From contig NC_021658.1 in assembly GCF_000418325.1 (NCBI RefSeq), forward strand, positions 2,790,001 through 2,854,000: DNA of 64,000 nt. Reading direction: 5' to 3'. The notes beneath the pieces are model-generated. The model was not told where the DNA came from, ran no database searches, and saw only the letters and a list, made by a program, of their open reading frames with translations. Position 1 is the stretch's first letter, and each line of letters opens with the position of its first letter. Both the position numbers and the translations under genes were made by a program. Of this stretch, positions 8,889 through 16,775 are shown one piece after another. Source of the DNA: Sorangium cellulosum So0157-2. GTDB taxonomy: Bacteria > Myxococcota_A > Polyangia > Polyangiales > Polyangiaceae.

Positions 8889-9854
8889 ATGATGGACGAC
8901 GAGGAGCTCGCGGCGCAGCGCATCGGCACGCGGATCGGCAGCTGGAGGGTGGAGCGCGTGCTCGGGGGCGGCGGGATGGCGAGCGTCTTCCTCGGGCGGC
9001 GCGCGGACGGCCAGGTCGCGGCGGTGAAGGTCCTGCACCCGTCGCTGAGCCAGATCGAGGAGCTGCGGAAGCGCTTCCTGCGCGAGGGCCCGATCGGCAG
9101 CGCCCTGGCCGCGGTCGGCCCGCTCTGCGAGGGGCTGCCGCTCGTGCTGGAGTCGGGCATCGCGGACGACGGGGCCGCCTACCTGGCGATGGAGGTGCTC
9201 GAGGGCGAGACGGTCTTCGACCGCATGGCCCGGGCGGGGACGCTCCCGGTGGGCCAGGTGATGGCGCTTTCGGAGCGGGTCCTCGATGTGCTCGTCGTGG
9301 CGCACGCGCACGGCGTGGTGCACCGGGACATCAAGCCCGAGAATCTGCACGTCGGGAACGACGGGCGGGTGAAGGTGCTCGATTTCGGGATCGCGCGCGT
9401 GCTCGATCCGCTGCCGTTCGGGATGGGGGAGCTGCCGGAGAAGACGGCCACGAGGACGGGGGTGGCGCTCGGCACGAGCGAGTACATGGCGCCCGAGCAG
9501 GCGACGGGGATGGTCCGCGAGATCGACGGCCGGACCGACGTCTTCGGCCTGGGCGCCACGATGTTCCGGCTGCTCTCCGGCCGCGCGATCCACGGCGACG
9601 TCGCCGACGCGCGCCTGCTCATCGCCGCGGCGACGGAGCGGGCGCCGTCGCTCGCGCTGTGTGCGCCGGGCGTGCCCTCCGAGGTGTGCGACGTCGTCGA
9701 TCGCGCCCTCGCGTTCCACAAGGTCGAGCGTTACCCCGACGCGGCGACGATGCGCGCCGACGTCCGGGCGGTGCGGGCGGGCCGGCTGCCGCCGTACGTG
9801 GTCGCCGTGGAGGAGGGCCGGATCCCGGCGGGGGCCCCGCTCCCTCGCCGCTGA
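8889..9854 (+). CDS. soluble Ser/Thr protein kinase
   Basis: A 321-residue PknB-type kinase with essentially only the catalytic domain. Visible elements are the Gly-rich loop GGGGMASVF, Lys47 in VAAVKVLHP, catalytic HRDIKPEN (His145, Asp147), metal-binding DFG Asp165, and the APE-type motif MAPEQAT. The activation segment is long and Thr-rich. No transmembrane segment follows, so it should be cytosolic, unlike the five kinases at 30-40 kb. It starts 91 bp after the NOS gene in the same direction, so readthrough is possible but no functional link is shown. It ends on a perfect palindrome that can act as a terminator. Confidence 0.9.
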   Translation: MMDDEELAAQRIGTRIGSWRVERVLGGGGMASVFLGRRADGQVAAVKVLHPSLSQIEELRKRFLREGPIGSALAAVGPLCEGLPLVLESGIADDGAAYLAMEVLEGETVFDRMARAGTLPVGQVMALSERVLDVLVVAHAHGVVHRDIKPENLHVGNDGRVKVLDFGIARVLDPLPFGMGELPEKTATRTGVALGTSEYMAPEQATGMVREIDGRTDVFGLGATMFRLLSGRAIHGDVADARLLIAAATERAPSLALCAPGVPSEVCDVVDRALAFHKVERYPDAATMRADVRAVRAGRLPPYVVAVEEGRIPAGAPLPRR

Positions 9855-9881
9855 GGGCGCCCGCCGCGCGGCGGGCGCCCT
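9854..9881. terminator. bidirectional hairpin terminator
   Basis: A perfect 28-bp palindrome with arms AGGGCGCCCGCCGC and GCGGCGGGCGCCCT lies between the stop codons of the convergent kinase and CVNH genes. There is no U-tract, as is common in very GC-rich genomes. Confidence 0.6.
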
Positions 9882-9899
9882 GTCCGGCTGCGGCGCGCG

Positions 9900-10166
9900 T
9901 CAGCGGCGGCCGCAGCGGAGGTGGCCGTTGTCGTTCGTGATGTCTCCGCGGCACCGCCGGAAGTCGACCATGCGCGTCCTGTGGTAGTGCCCCCTCCGGT
10001 CCCTGCACATCGCGTTCAGCGAGCCTCGATTCACCCGGACGTTCCTGCACGTCCTGAGATAGGAGCCCTCCGGCGGTCGTCGTTGCGCTTGCGCCAGTTC
10101 GCTGCTGGACAGCACGGCAGACAACGAGAGCGCGCCGAGGACCAGCGCGACGAGTGAACTCTTCAT
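9900..10166 (-). CDS. secreted CVNH (cyanovirin-N homology) domain protein
   Basis: An 88-residue protein. The start MKSSLVALVLGALSLSAVL is a signal peptide with likely cleavage after AQA. The mature part of about 60 residues has the CVNH signature: SYLRTCRNVRV, then SLNAMCRDRRGHY, FRRCRGDITN and NGHLRC, with four cysteines spaced as for two disulfides. CVNH domains often bind high-mannose glycans, so a secreted or periplasmic lectin-like role is likely, though the ligand is unknown. A strong ribosome-binding site (AAGGGGGG) lies just upstream of the ATG, which fixes the start. It is convergent with the kinase gene and separated from it by the hairpin. Confidence 0.75.
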   Translation of the reverse strand: MKSSLVALVLGALSLSAVLSSSELAQAQRRPPEGSYLRTCRNVRVNRGSLNAMCRDRRGHYHRTRMVDFRRCRGDITNDNGHLRCGRR

Positions 10167-10494
10167 GATTCCCCCCTTGGTGCACCGCATTGCAGAGCGA
10201 TGCTCGGGGGATCTCATGGGGCGGGCGCTTGGAGGCCGCAATCCTGCTGGAACCGCGAGCGATGGAGATATGGATGTGAAGAATTGAGCCACAGAGGCGC
10301 AAAGGGCATAGAGGAGAGGGGAGAAAGGGGAGGGGAAAGAGCAGAGGGGGAGAGGAAGGCCAGACATTCGTTCCTTTGTTTCTCTGCCATCTGTGCCCTC
10401 TGTGCCTCTGTGGCTCAAGTCTCCCTTCGTCTGCCTCGGCGTCGAGCCGTTCTCCTCGAATCGGGACCGCGATATGTGGGGATCGAGAGCGCAC
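10167..10494. other. intergenic region holding an inverted-repeat element
   Basis: The region upstream of the CVNH gene contains its promoter (not resolvable by eye) and, from 10284, a palindromic element described separately. I see no other gene. Confidence 0.4.
10284..10418. repeat. MITE/REP-like inverted-repeat element, copy 1
   Basis: The left end begins TTGAGCCACAGAGGCGCAAAG and the right end finishes with the imperfect reverse complement, CTGTGCCTCTGTGGCTCAA. The arms are about 28 bp around a purine-rich centre, and the element is about 135 bp. A second copy lies at 26421-26577. It is less GC-rich than its surroundings and has no coding capacity. It could fold as a long hairpin in RNA. 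Confidence 0.6.
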
Positions 10495-10794
10495 ATGACG
10501 ACATCGCGCAGATCCTGGTCGGAGCCGGGCCTCCGCACGCAGCTCATGGTGCTCATGGACGCGGTGGCCGCGGAGCTGCCGCCGTTCGACGAGATCCTCC
10601 GCCGCCTGCCCGCGCAGGTGCGGCGCGTGGAGCTCTTCGCGTGCCCGGACGCGCTCGGCATGACGGCGGCCGCGGAGCCGCACGTCTTCGTGGATGGCGA
10701 AGACGCCCTCGGCGGCGCGGGGGCGGTGCGGCTCATGGTGCGCGGGCCCTTTCCGGAAGGGCCGCTCGTGCTGCCGCGGCCGTTCCGGTGCTGA
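10495..10794 (+). CDS. hypothetical protein, possible C-terminal remnant
   Basis: A 99-residue reading frame beginning MTTSRRSWSEPG. It has a helical segment (MDAVAAELPPFDEILRRLP) followed by a strand-like part and a distinctive Pro-rich end (GPFPEGPLVLPRPFRC). I do not recognise a catalytic domain. It looks like the tail of a longer protein whose front has been lost, perhaps when the adjacent inverted-repeat element arrived. An earlier in-frame start exists inside that element. It may be a pseudogene fragment; the GC-biased codon pattern alone does not settle this. Confidence 0.4.
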   Translation: MTTSRRSWSEPGLRTQLMVLMDAVAAELPPFDEILRRLPAQVRRVELFACPDALGMTAAAEPHVFVDGEDALGGAGAVRLMVRGPFPEGPLVLPRPFRC

Positions 10795-10810
10795 GCGCCG
10801 GCGACGACGC

Positions 10811-11704
10811 TCAGCGCAGGGCCTGAGAGACGCTGGGGGCGGTGAGCGCCTGCGCGTGCCACCGCTCCAGCGTCGCCAGGTCGGCGCACGCGTCGATGCG
10901 CGCCGCATCCTCCGGGGTGAGCTCGAGCTGCCGGTGTGCGAGCACGCGGCGCAGGGCCGCGCGCGCCTCGTCGAGGCGACCCTCGTCGACCAGACGCTGC
11001 TTCATCTTGGGATTGGCCGAGAGCAGGACTTCCAGGATGCGGTCCTGGCGCGCGTCGATCTCAGGGTCGCCGGTCCTGGCGAACCGCCACAGGAGCTCCT
11101 CACGGGCCATCGTCGACATGGGCAGGTACTGTAGCATGGACAGCACCCATTCAAGCGGCCGGCGCGGTGCCACCCAGCGGGCAAACTGGTCGAGCGGCTG
11201 CCCAGAGCGGGCGACCAGGAACGGCATCAGCTCGTCGCACAGCGGCAGCTCGTTCGCCGCCACCCACACGAAGCAGCGCCCCAGCGGCTCCACGAAGTAG
11301 CAGCCAGGAGCAAAGCGCACCGGATGGCGCGCCTGCCTCAGCCACTCCGGAACGTGCGGCGCTGCCAGCCAGAGCGGCGTTTCGCCCGGCCAGGACGGAG
11401 ATCGCTCCTCGACGCGCTGCACCTGCCTGGCCTGCCGGCGAAGCAGGGCCCGCTCCACCGCGCTCATGTCCAGGTGGTCCCCCGCGAGCTTCAGCTCCAC
11501 GACGATTTCCTCGTATGCCTGCGCGGCCGGCCACGGCGCCGGCAAATGCGCGAGGAGCCCCGGGCGGCGAATCACGAGCAGGCCGTCGGCCTGCACCTTC
11601 TCCAGCCTGATGTCGATCGGATCTCGCCACATCACCGCTCCATCCGTGACCCGCTCGGTCTCTTCGGCAAACGTCCGCTTCGCGAACAGGTCCGGCTGAC
11701 CCAT
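10811..11704 (-). CDS. hypothetical protein, possible PD-(D/E)XK nuclease-like
   Basis: A 297-residue protein. The N-terminal half has a pattern seen in PD-(D/E)XK folds of Rpn/transposase-associated type: an acidic residue region (MWRDPIDIRLEKVQADGLLV), then VVELKLAGDHLDMSAVERAL, where an E-x-K pair sits on a predicted strand. The C-terminal half is helical and charged (KMKQRLVDEGRLDEARAALR), like the tails of Rpn-family proteins that sense or recruit partners. No signal peptide or membrane segment. It stands alone, 186 bp downstream of the UdgX gene on the same strand. The family call is tentative. Confidence 0.55.
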   Translation of the reverse strand: MGQPDLFAKRTFAEETERVTDGAVMWRDPIDIRLEKVQADGLLVIRRPGLLAHLPAPWPAAQAYEEIVVELKLAGDHLDMSAVERALLRRQARQVQRVEERSPSWPGETPLWLAAPHVPEWLRQARHPVRFAPGCYFVEPLGRCFVWVAANELPLCDELMPFLVARSGQPLDQFARWVAPRRPLEWVLSMLQYLPMSTMAREELLWRFARTGDPEIDARQDRILEVLLSANPKMKQRLVDEGRLDEARAALRRVLAHRQLELTPEDAARIDACADLATLERWHAQALTAPSVSQALR

Positions 11705-11890
11705 TGTAGGCCGGGCGGTAGCAGACCGTGAGCGCCGCAGCCAGCGTCATCTGCAGAAGGTATTGCCATGGGACAGTGCTTCAGAATGAAGCACAGCGAA
11801 GCGTGCGATCCTCGAACGAAAACGACGCCATCCCCGTAAGTCGTCTGGCAGGCGCGCCGCCGACATCCCGCTCGACGCTCCGCAGCGCCC

Positions 11891-13339
11891 TTATCCGCTC
11901 CCCTGCGCTCCGCCCGCCACCAAGCTCGCCGCCTTCACGAGATCTGCCTGGAAATGCGCCCGCGCCGCTGCGCGGGCCGCCTCGTCGGGCATGCGCAGCA
12001 GCGCCGCCGGGTGGTACGTCGCCGTCCACGCCTCGGCCCACGGCGTCTTGAAGACCTGCCCGCGGCTCTGCGTGACGCTGAATCGCCCGCCGAGGAACGA
12101 GCGCGCCGCCGTCGCGCCGAGACACACGATCACGCGCGGCCGCACCGCCTCGACCTCCGCCTGGAGCCAGGCGCGACAAGCCTGGATCTCCGGGCCCACC
12201 GGCTTCGCGTGCAGACGGCGCTCGCCGCGCGGCTCCCACTTGAAATGCTTCACCGCGTTCGTCACATAGATGCCGCCCCGCGACAGGCCCGCTCCGGAGA
12301 GCGCCTCGTCGAGCACGCGACCCGCAGGGCCGACGAACGGCCGCCCACAGAGGTCCTCCTCGTCGCCCGGCTGCTCCCCCACCAGCATCAGCGCCGCGCC
12401 CGCCGGACCCTCCCCGAACACCGTCTGCGTCGCCCGCTCGCACAGCGCGCACGCCCGGCAGGACGCCGCCGCCTCGCGCAGCACCGGGAGCTCGCGCGCG
12501 CCGGGCACGTACGCCGCCGCCGCGCTCGCCGCCCCGCTGCGGCCCGCCTGCATCGCGTCGACGCGCGACGCCGCGTCCCGCACGAGCTCGCCCATCGCCG
12601 ACGTCTCGGGCAGCGTGCTCCAGTGCTTCGCCGGCATCTCCGCGCGCATCGCCCGGAGGTTCACCCGCGCCGGGTTGTAGATCGCCCGGTAATACGTGCG
12701 AAACAGCTCCTCGAGCTCGTCCTCGCGCGGCGCCGCGTCGCGCGGCAGCCCCGGGCCGTAGCGGAGCTCCGCGCCGTCCCAGCGCGCCGACTCGTCCGGC
12801 GTCAGGATCGACCACGCCATCGACGGGAACCGCCGCTCGAAGAACGGCGCGGCGAGGCGCACGATCCGGTGATCCGGGCGGTACCACGCCACGTAGCGCT
12901 CGCCGCCGCCCGCGTCCTCGACCCGCCGGAAGCGAACGAACGCGTGCATCTTGTGGACGTCGCGCCGCACCGCCTGCTCCAGGGCGCGCAGCCTCGCCAC
13001 GTCGGGATCGGCGGCGACGTCGAGCAGGTAGGGCTCGCCGTGGGTCAGGCGGAACAGCGCGCGGTAGAGCAGCGCGAACCGCCCGGGATCGCGATGGCAA
13101 GCGGCGGCGCTCGCGAGGCTCATGAACGCGGCCGGGACGCGCGGCGCCGGGGAGGACGGCCCGCGCGGCGGCGGGGAGGCCGGCGCGGGGAGCGCGGGGA
13201 GCGCCGCGTCGAAGAGGACGCCCTGGCCCTCCACCACGTCTTCCCAGAAGACGTCCTCCGGCGCCGCATGGCGGGCGAGCAGCGCGCGGGCGGCGTCGCG
13301 GAAGGCCTCGAACGTCGGCGGGATGGGCGCGCGGATCAC
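11891..13339 (-). CDS. UdgX-type uracil-DNA glycosylase with N-terminal DUF4130-like domain
   Basis: A 482-residue two-domain protein. The first ~250 residues match the DUF4130-type domain often fused to this enzyme (FRLTHGEPYLLDVAADPDV, KMHAFVRFRRV, YYRAIYNPARVN). The second half is a family-4-like uracil-DNA glycosylase with Fe-S cysteines (CRACALCERATQTVFGEGP) and the pocket motif GEQPGDEED. The UdgX-specific loop is RRLHAKP, with His377 as the residue that in UdgX attaches covalently to the abasic site after uracil removal. It starts with GTG inside a GTGA overlap with the stop of the radical SAM gene, so the two are translationally coupled. The expected role is DNA uracil recognition or repair. 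Confidence 0.85.
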   Translation of the reverse strand: MIRAPIPPTFEAFRDAARALLARHAAPEDVFWEDVVEGQGVLFDAALPALPAPASPPPRGPSSPAPRVPAAFMSLASAAACHRDPGRFALLYRALFRLTHGEPYLLDVAADPDVARLRALEQAVRRDVHKMHAFVRFRRVEDAGGGERYVAWYRPDHRIVRLAAPFFERRFPSMAWSILTPDESARWDGAELRYGPGLPRDAAPREDELEELFRTYYRAIYNPARVNLRAMRAEMPAKHWSTLPETSAMGELVRDAASRVDAMQAGRSGAASAAAAYVPGARELPVLREAAASCRACALCERATQTVFGEGPAGAALMLVGEQPGDEEDLCGRPFVGPAGRVLDEALSGAGLSRGGIYVTNAVKHFKWEPRGERRLHAKPVGPEIQACRAWLQAEVEAVRPRVIVCLGATAARSFLGGRFSVTQSRGQVFKTPWAEAWTATYHPAALLRMPDEAARAAARAHFQADLVKAASLVAGGAQGSG

Positions 13340-14583
13340 AGCTCCCCGGAGCGCGCCACCTCGCGCGCCTCGAACAGCCCGAGCTGCGCCGGCGGGCGCA
13401 CCCGCGCCGCGAGCCCGGCGCGGTCGAGATCCCGCGCGGCGCTGCGGTGCTCGTCGGCGGTGACCAGGAACGGCGCCGCGCGGGCGACCGGGACGCGGAG
13501 CCGGGCGAGGTCGGCCATCCGCACGGCCCGGTGGCGGCGCATCGCGAGCACGCGCTTCACCGTCCGCACCCCGAGCCCGGGCACGCGGAGGAGCGCCTCC
13601 CGGGGCGCGGTGTTCACGTCGACCGGGAAGAACTCGCGGTGCGCGATCGCCCAAGCGAGCTTCGGATCCATCGTCAGATCCAGGTTCGGCGAGGCCGCGC
13701 TCAGGAGCTCGCCCGCGGAGAAGCCGTAGAACCGGATCAGCCAGTCCGCCTCGTACAGCCGGTGCTCGCGCGCGAGCGGCGGGGACTCGGCCGGGAGCCG
13801 GGCGTCGGCGTGCGGGATCGGGCTGAACGCCGAGTAGTAGACGCGCCGGAGCCCGTGCGCCGTGTACAGCCGCGAGGCGGTGGCGAGGATCTCCTGATCG
13901 CTCGTCGGCGTCGCGCCCACGATCATCTGCGTGCTGTGCCCCGCGGGCGCGAACGCGGGCCTGCGCGGGCTCGGGTCGTCGCGCGCCTCGGCGATCTTCG
14001 CGTGGATCTCCGCCATGGCGGCCTCGATGGCCGGCATCGTCTTCTCGGGCGCGAGCGCCGCGAGGTCCCGCTGCGTCGGCAGCTCGACGTTGACGCTGAG
14101 GCGATCGGCGTACCGCCCCGCCACGTCGAGGAGCTCGGGCGAGACGCCCGGCGCCGCCTTCAGGTGGATGTAGCCGCCGAACCGGTGCTCCTCGCGCAGC
14201 GACCGGGCGACGGCCACGAGCTGCTCCATCGTATAATCGGGGCTCTTGAGGACTCCCGAGCTCAGGAACAGCCCTTCGATGTAGTTCCGCCGGTAGAAAT
14301 CGAGGGTGAGCGCGACCACCTCTTGGGGCGAAAAGCTCGCGCGCTCGACGTCGCTGGACAGGCGGTTCACGCAATACTGGCAATCGTAGATGCAGACGTT
14401 CGTCAGCAGGATCTTGAGCAGCGACACGCAGCGGCCGTCCGGCGTGTAGCTGTGGCAGATGCCCATGCCCTCCGTGCTGCCGATCCCCTGCGGCAGGGCG
14501 GGGCGGCTGGAGCCGCTGCTGGCGCACGAGGCATCGTATTTGGCGGCGTCCGCGAGGATCGCGAGCTTTCGCTTGAGCTCCAT
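13336..14583 (-). CDS. putative DNA modification/repair radical SAM protein
   Basis: A 415-residue protein with the radical SAM motif CIYDCQYC (Cys64, 68, 71) in a TIM-barrel-like core. A C-terminal helix-hairpin-helix region follows (VNTAPREALLRVPGLGVRTV), a DNA-binding element. This combination defines the uncharacterised family regularly found next to UdgX/DUF4130 genes, and here the stop overlaps the UdgX start. The start is taken as the ATG at 14583 (MELKRKLAILADAAKYDAS), which is where family members usually begin. A TTG four codons earlier is possible. The substrate is unknown; the partner suggests damaged or modified DNA bases. Confidence 0.85.
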   Translation of the reverse strand: MELKRKLAILADAAKYDASCASSGSSRPALPQGIGSTEGMGICHSYTPDGRCVSLLKILLTNVCIYDCQYCVNRLSSDVERASFSPQEVVALTLDFYRRNYIEGLFLSSGVLKSPDYTMEQLVAVARSLREEHRFGGYIHLKAAPGVSPELLDVAGRYADRLSVNVELPTQRDLAALAPEKTMPAIEAAMAEIHAKIAEARDDPSPRRPAFAPAGHSTQMIVGATPTSDQEILATASRLYTAHGLRRVYYSAFSPIPHADARLPAESPPLAREHRLYEADWLIRFYGFSAGELLSAASPNLDLTMDPKLAWAIAHREFFPVDVNTAPREALLRVPGLGVRTVKRVLAMRRHRAVRMADLARLRVPVARAAPFLVTADEHRSAARDLDRAGLAARVRPPAQLGLFEAREVARSGEL

Positions 14584-14943
14584 GAACCGAACCAACCTTG
14601 GGTGCTCTCTTCACATTGGCAAGGCCCGCCGGGCAGCGCCGCGGACCGGAGACGGCGAGGCGCGCGGCAAGCTGCGCCAGACCGTCGCGCGCGGACAGCC
14701 TCTTCGCCGGAGGAGGCTGATGAGCGGTGATGGGTTGATGGGTCTGCTCGTCTGATCTCGCCCGCTCGCCGGACACAGGCAGCCTCGGCGGTAGCAGCGT
14801 CGGTCCCGGCGGCCTCGACAGCGAAAGGGCAGCGTCCGCGAGATCGTGCCCTGAGCTGCGGCCGGTCGCGCGGGCGGCGCTCGCGACGCCGCCCGCTTGA
14901 GCATCTGGCCGATGGTTCGGGTAGGCTCGGCGCCCTCGTCCTC
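14584..14943. promoter_or_regulatory. divergent promoter region
   Basis: A 360-bp gap between the radical SAM gene (leftward) and the EamA transporter (rightward). It must contain both promoters. I see no credible small gene, strong palindrome or identifiable operator. Confidence 0.3.
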
Positions 14944-15825
14944 ATGGTCCGTTCTCGACTAATGATCCTCGCCGCGGCGGTCCTCTGGTCCACCGGAGGA
15001 GCCGCCATCAAGCTGATCTCCCTCGACGGGTGGCAGATCATCGCGGGCCGCGCGCTCATCGCGGCGCTGACCTTGGGCCTGGTCATGCCGGGGGCGCGCC
15101 GCTGGCCGTCGCGGCGCGCGCTCGGCGCCGCGGCGCTCTACGCCGTCACGATGGTGCTGTTCGTGCTGGCCACCAAGCTGACGACGGCGGCGAACGCGAT
15201 CTTCCTGCAGTCGACCTCGCCCGTGTACGTCCTCCTGCTCAGCCCCCGGCTGCTCGGGGAGCGACCCTCTCGCAACGAGAAGCTCGCCGTCCCCGTGTTC
15301 CTCCTGGGCCTCGGGCTCTTCTTCGTGGACCAGCTCTCGGCGGGACAGCTCCTCGGCAACGCCCTGGCGCTCCTCTCCGGGCTCGCGTGCGGGTTGTGCC
15401 TTATGAGCTTCCGTGCGCTCCCGGACGACCACGCCGCGGTGCTCGTCTCGGGCAACCTCCTCGCGTGCCTCTGCGCGCTCCCGATGGCGCTGGCCGGCGC
15501 CGCCCGCCCGGGGCTGGCCGACCTCGCGCTCCTGATGTTCCTGGGCACGGTCCAAATCGGCCTGTCGTACGCCCTGTTCAGCCGCGGCGTGCGTCACACG
15601 CCGGCCGTCGAGGCCTCGCTGCTGGCGCTGGTGGAGCCGGTGCTCAACCCCCTCTGGGCGCTCCTCTTCGTCGGGGAGCGCCCCGGGCTTTGGGCGACCG
15701 TGGGCGGCGCCATCATCCTCGGCGCCACCGTGTGGCGGACCCTGCAGGTGGCCCGCGCCGCGCCCCCGAGGGCGCCACTGCCGAGTCAGAATCCTGCGCG
15801 ACGCCGGGATGGCGCAAAATGGTAA
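14944..15825 (+). CDS. EamA/DMT-superfamily transporter
   Basis: A 293-residue inner-membrane protein with about ten hydrophobic segments in two repeated halves, the EamA layout. The first half begins LMILAAAVLWSTGGAAIKL and includes FLQSTSPVYVLLLSP; the second contains LSYALFSRGVRHTPAVEAS and LLALVEPVLNPLWALLF, the conserved EamA end-of-repeat motif. Members export amino acids, nucleotides or other small metabolites; the substrate cannot be read from the sequence. The C-terminal tail is short, basic and cytoplasmic. The lipoprotein gene starts 46 bp downstream on the same strand, but a shared function is unlikely. Confidence 0.85.
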   Translation: MVRSRLMILAAAVLWSTGGAAIKLISLDGWQIIAGRALIAALTLGLVMPGARRWPSRRALGAAALYAVTMVLFVLATKLTTAANAIFLQSTSPVYVLLLSPRLLGERPSRNEKLAVPVFLLGLGLFFVDQLSAGQLLGNALALLSGLACGLCLMSFRALPDDHAAVLVSGNLLACLCALPMALAGAARPGLADLALLMFLGTVQIGLSYALFSRGVRHTPAVEASLLALVEPVLNPLWALLFVGERPGLWATVGGAIILGATVWRTLQVARAAPPRAPLPSQNPARRRDGAKW

Positions 15826-15871
15826 TCCGACGAGCCTTTCCCGTGGGCGCGGCTTCGACGATCTTGATGCG

Positions 15872-16726
15872 ATGAACCTGCGTCTTCTTTCAGCTTTGAC
15901 TCTTGCGATCGCAATTCCTGCATCCGGGTGCTCGGACGCCAGCTTCGATCCTGGCGGCTCCGGCGCCGGCTCCGGCTCCGGGGGCGCCGGCGGCGACGGC
16001 GAGGGCGGTCCCGGGGAGATCGCCGGCGGCGGCGGGGGGACCGGGCTCCCGAGCGCGGTGAGCGTGATCATCACGGCCGACAACGCGTATGGCTTCGGCT
16101 ACGGGACCGGCGACGAGCTCCTGAACTATTTCGGGGGCATCGAGAACAACCTCGCCGAGGAGATCTTCTCCTGTCCCATCGGCAACGGGCCAGAGTCGTA
16201 CACCGTGCCGGCGGAGTCCGCGAACGCCGGACACTACCTCTACATCATCACGTACGCCGACAAGCTCACGACACAGGGCGTGATCGGCCAGTTCTTCCGC
16301 GAGGGGGCCGAGCCCGTCTTCACCGGCAACGGCGGGTGGGAGGTCTGCGCGACCGGCGAGGACTACGACCTCGGCTCGCGCGGGCCGACGCTGGAGACCA
16401 TCAACCAGCAGCTCGCGAGCTGCAACCGCGGCGACCTCGACCCGCAGACGAGCAGCGCCGGCTGGGTGACGACCGAGGCGTCCGCGCACGGCCACGTCGT
16501 GTTCGGCGAAGCGAACGACACCGCCCGCGAGATCCCGGAGCCCGGCAACGAGTTTCCCATCGTCTGCGGCATCGACGAGGAGGCTCGGTGGATGTGGTAC
16601 GAGTGGGAGCCGGACCGCAGCGCCGGCAGCCCGTTCCTGTGGCCCAGCGGCAGCGCCGGCAACGTCACCAAGGACTTCTTGATCTTCCGCCTCGGCGCCG
16701 AGCTGATCCCCGAGGTGCCGCGCTAG
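15872..16726 (+). CDS. hypothetical lipoprotein with Gly/Ser-rich linker
   Basis: A 284-residue protein. The start at 15872 gives a classical lipoprotein signal (MNLRLLSALTLAIAIPASGC) with the lipidated Cys at 20. A 35-residue Gly/Ser linker follows, as in many myxobacterial lipoproteins. The mature domain is beta-rich with several Trp and paired Cys: VIITADNAYGFGYGTGDEL, WEVCATGEDYDLG, PIVCGIDEEARWMWYEW. I do not know the family with certainty; the VSVIITADNAYGFGYG pattern suggests a secreted or ligand-binding beta-sandwich. An earlier in-frame ATG would lose the signal peptide. It ends 15 bp before a terminator hairpin. Confidence 0.75.
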   Translation: MNLRLLSALTLAIAIPASGCSDASFDPGGSGAGSGSGGAGGDGEGGPGEIAGGGGGTGLPSAVSVIITADNAYGFGYGTGDELLNYFGGIENNLAEEIFSCPIGNGPESYTVPAESANAGHYLYIITYADKLTTQGVIGQFFREGAEPVFTGNGGWEVCATGEDYDLGSRGPTLETINQQLASCNRGDLDPQTSSAGWVTTEASAHGHVVFGEANDTAREIPEPGNEFPIVCGIDEEARWMWYEWEPDRSAGSPFLWPSGSAGNVTKDFLIFRLGAELIPEVPR

Positions 16727-16741
16727 CGGCGCTCGGGCGCT

Positions 16742-16772
16742 GCGTCGCGGCCGTGGAGGGCGGCCGCGACGC
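16742..16772. terminator. bidirectional hairpin terminator
   Basis: A perfect 12-bp stem (GCGTCGCGGCCG / CGGCCGCGACGC) with a 7-base loop sits between the convergent lipoprotein and von Willebrand A genes. There is no U-tract. Confidence 0.65.
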
Positions 16773-16775
16773 CCG

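Noticed and set aside
5105..9160. 1351-codon open frame antisense to the NOS gene
   Set aside because: Arg/Pro/His-rich translation without any domain; the plus strand encodes a full multi-domain enzyme.
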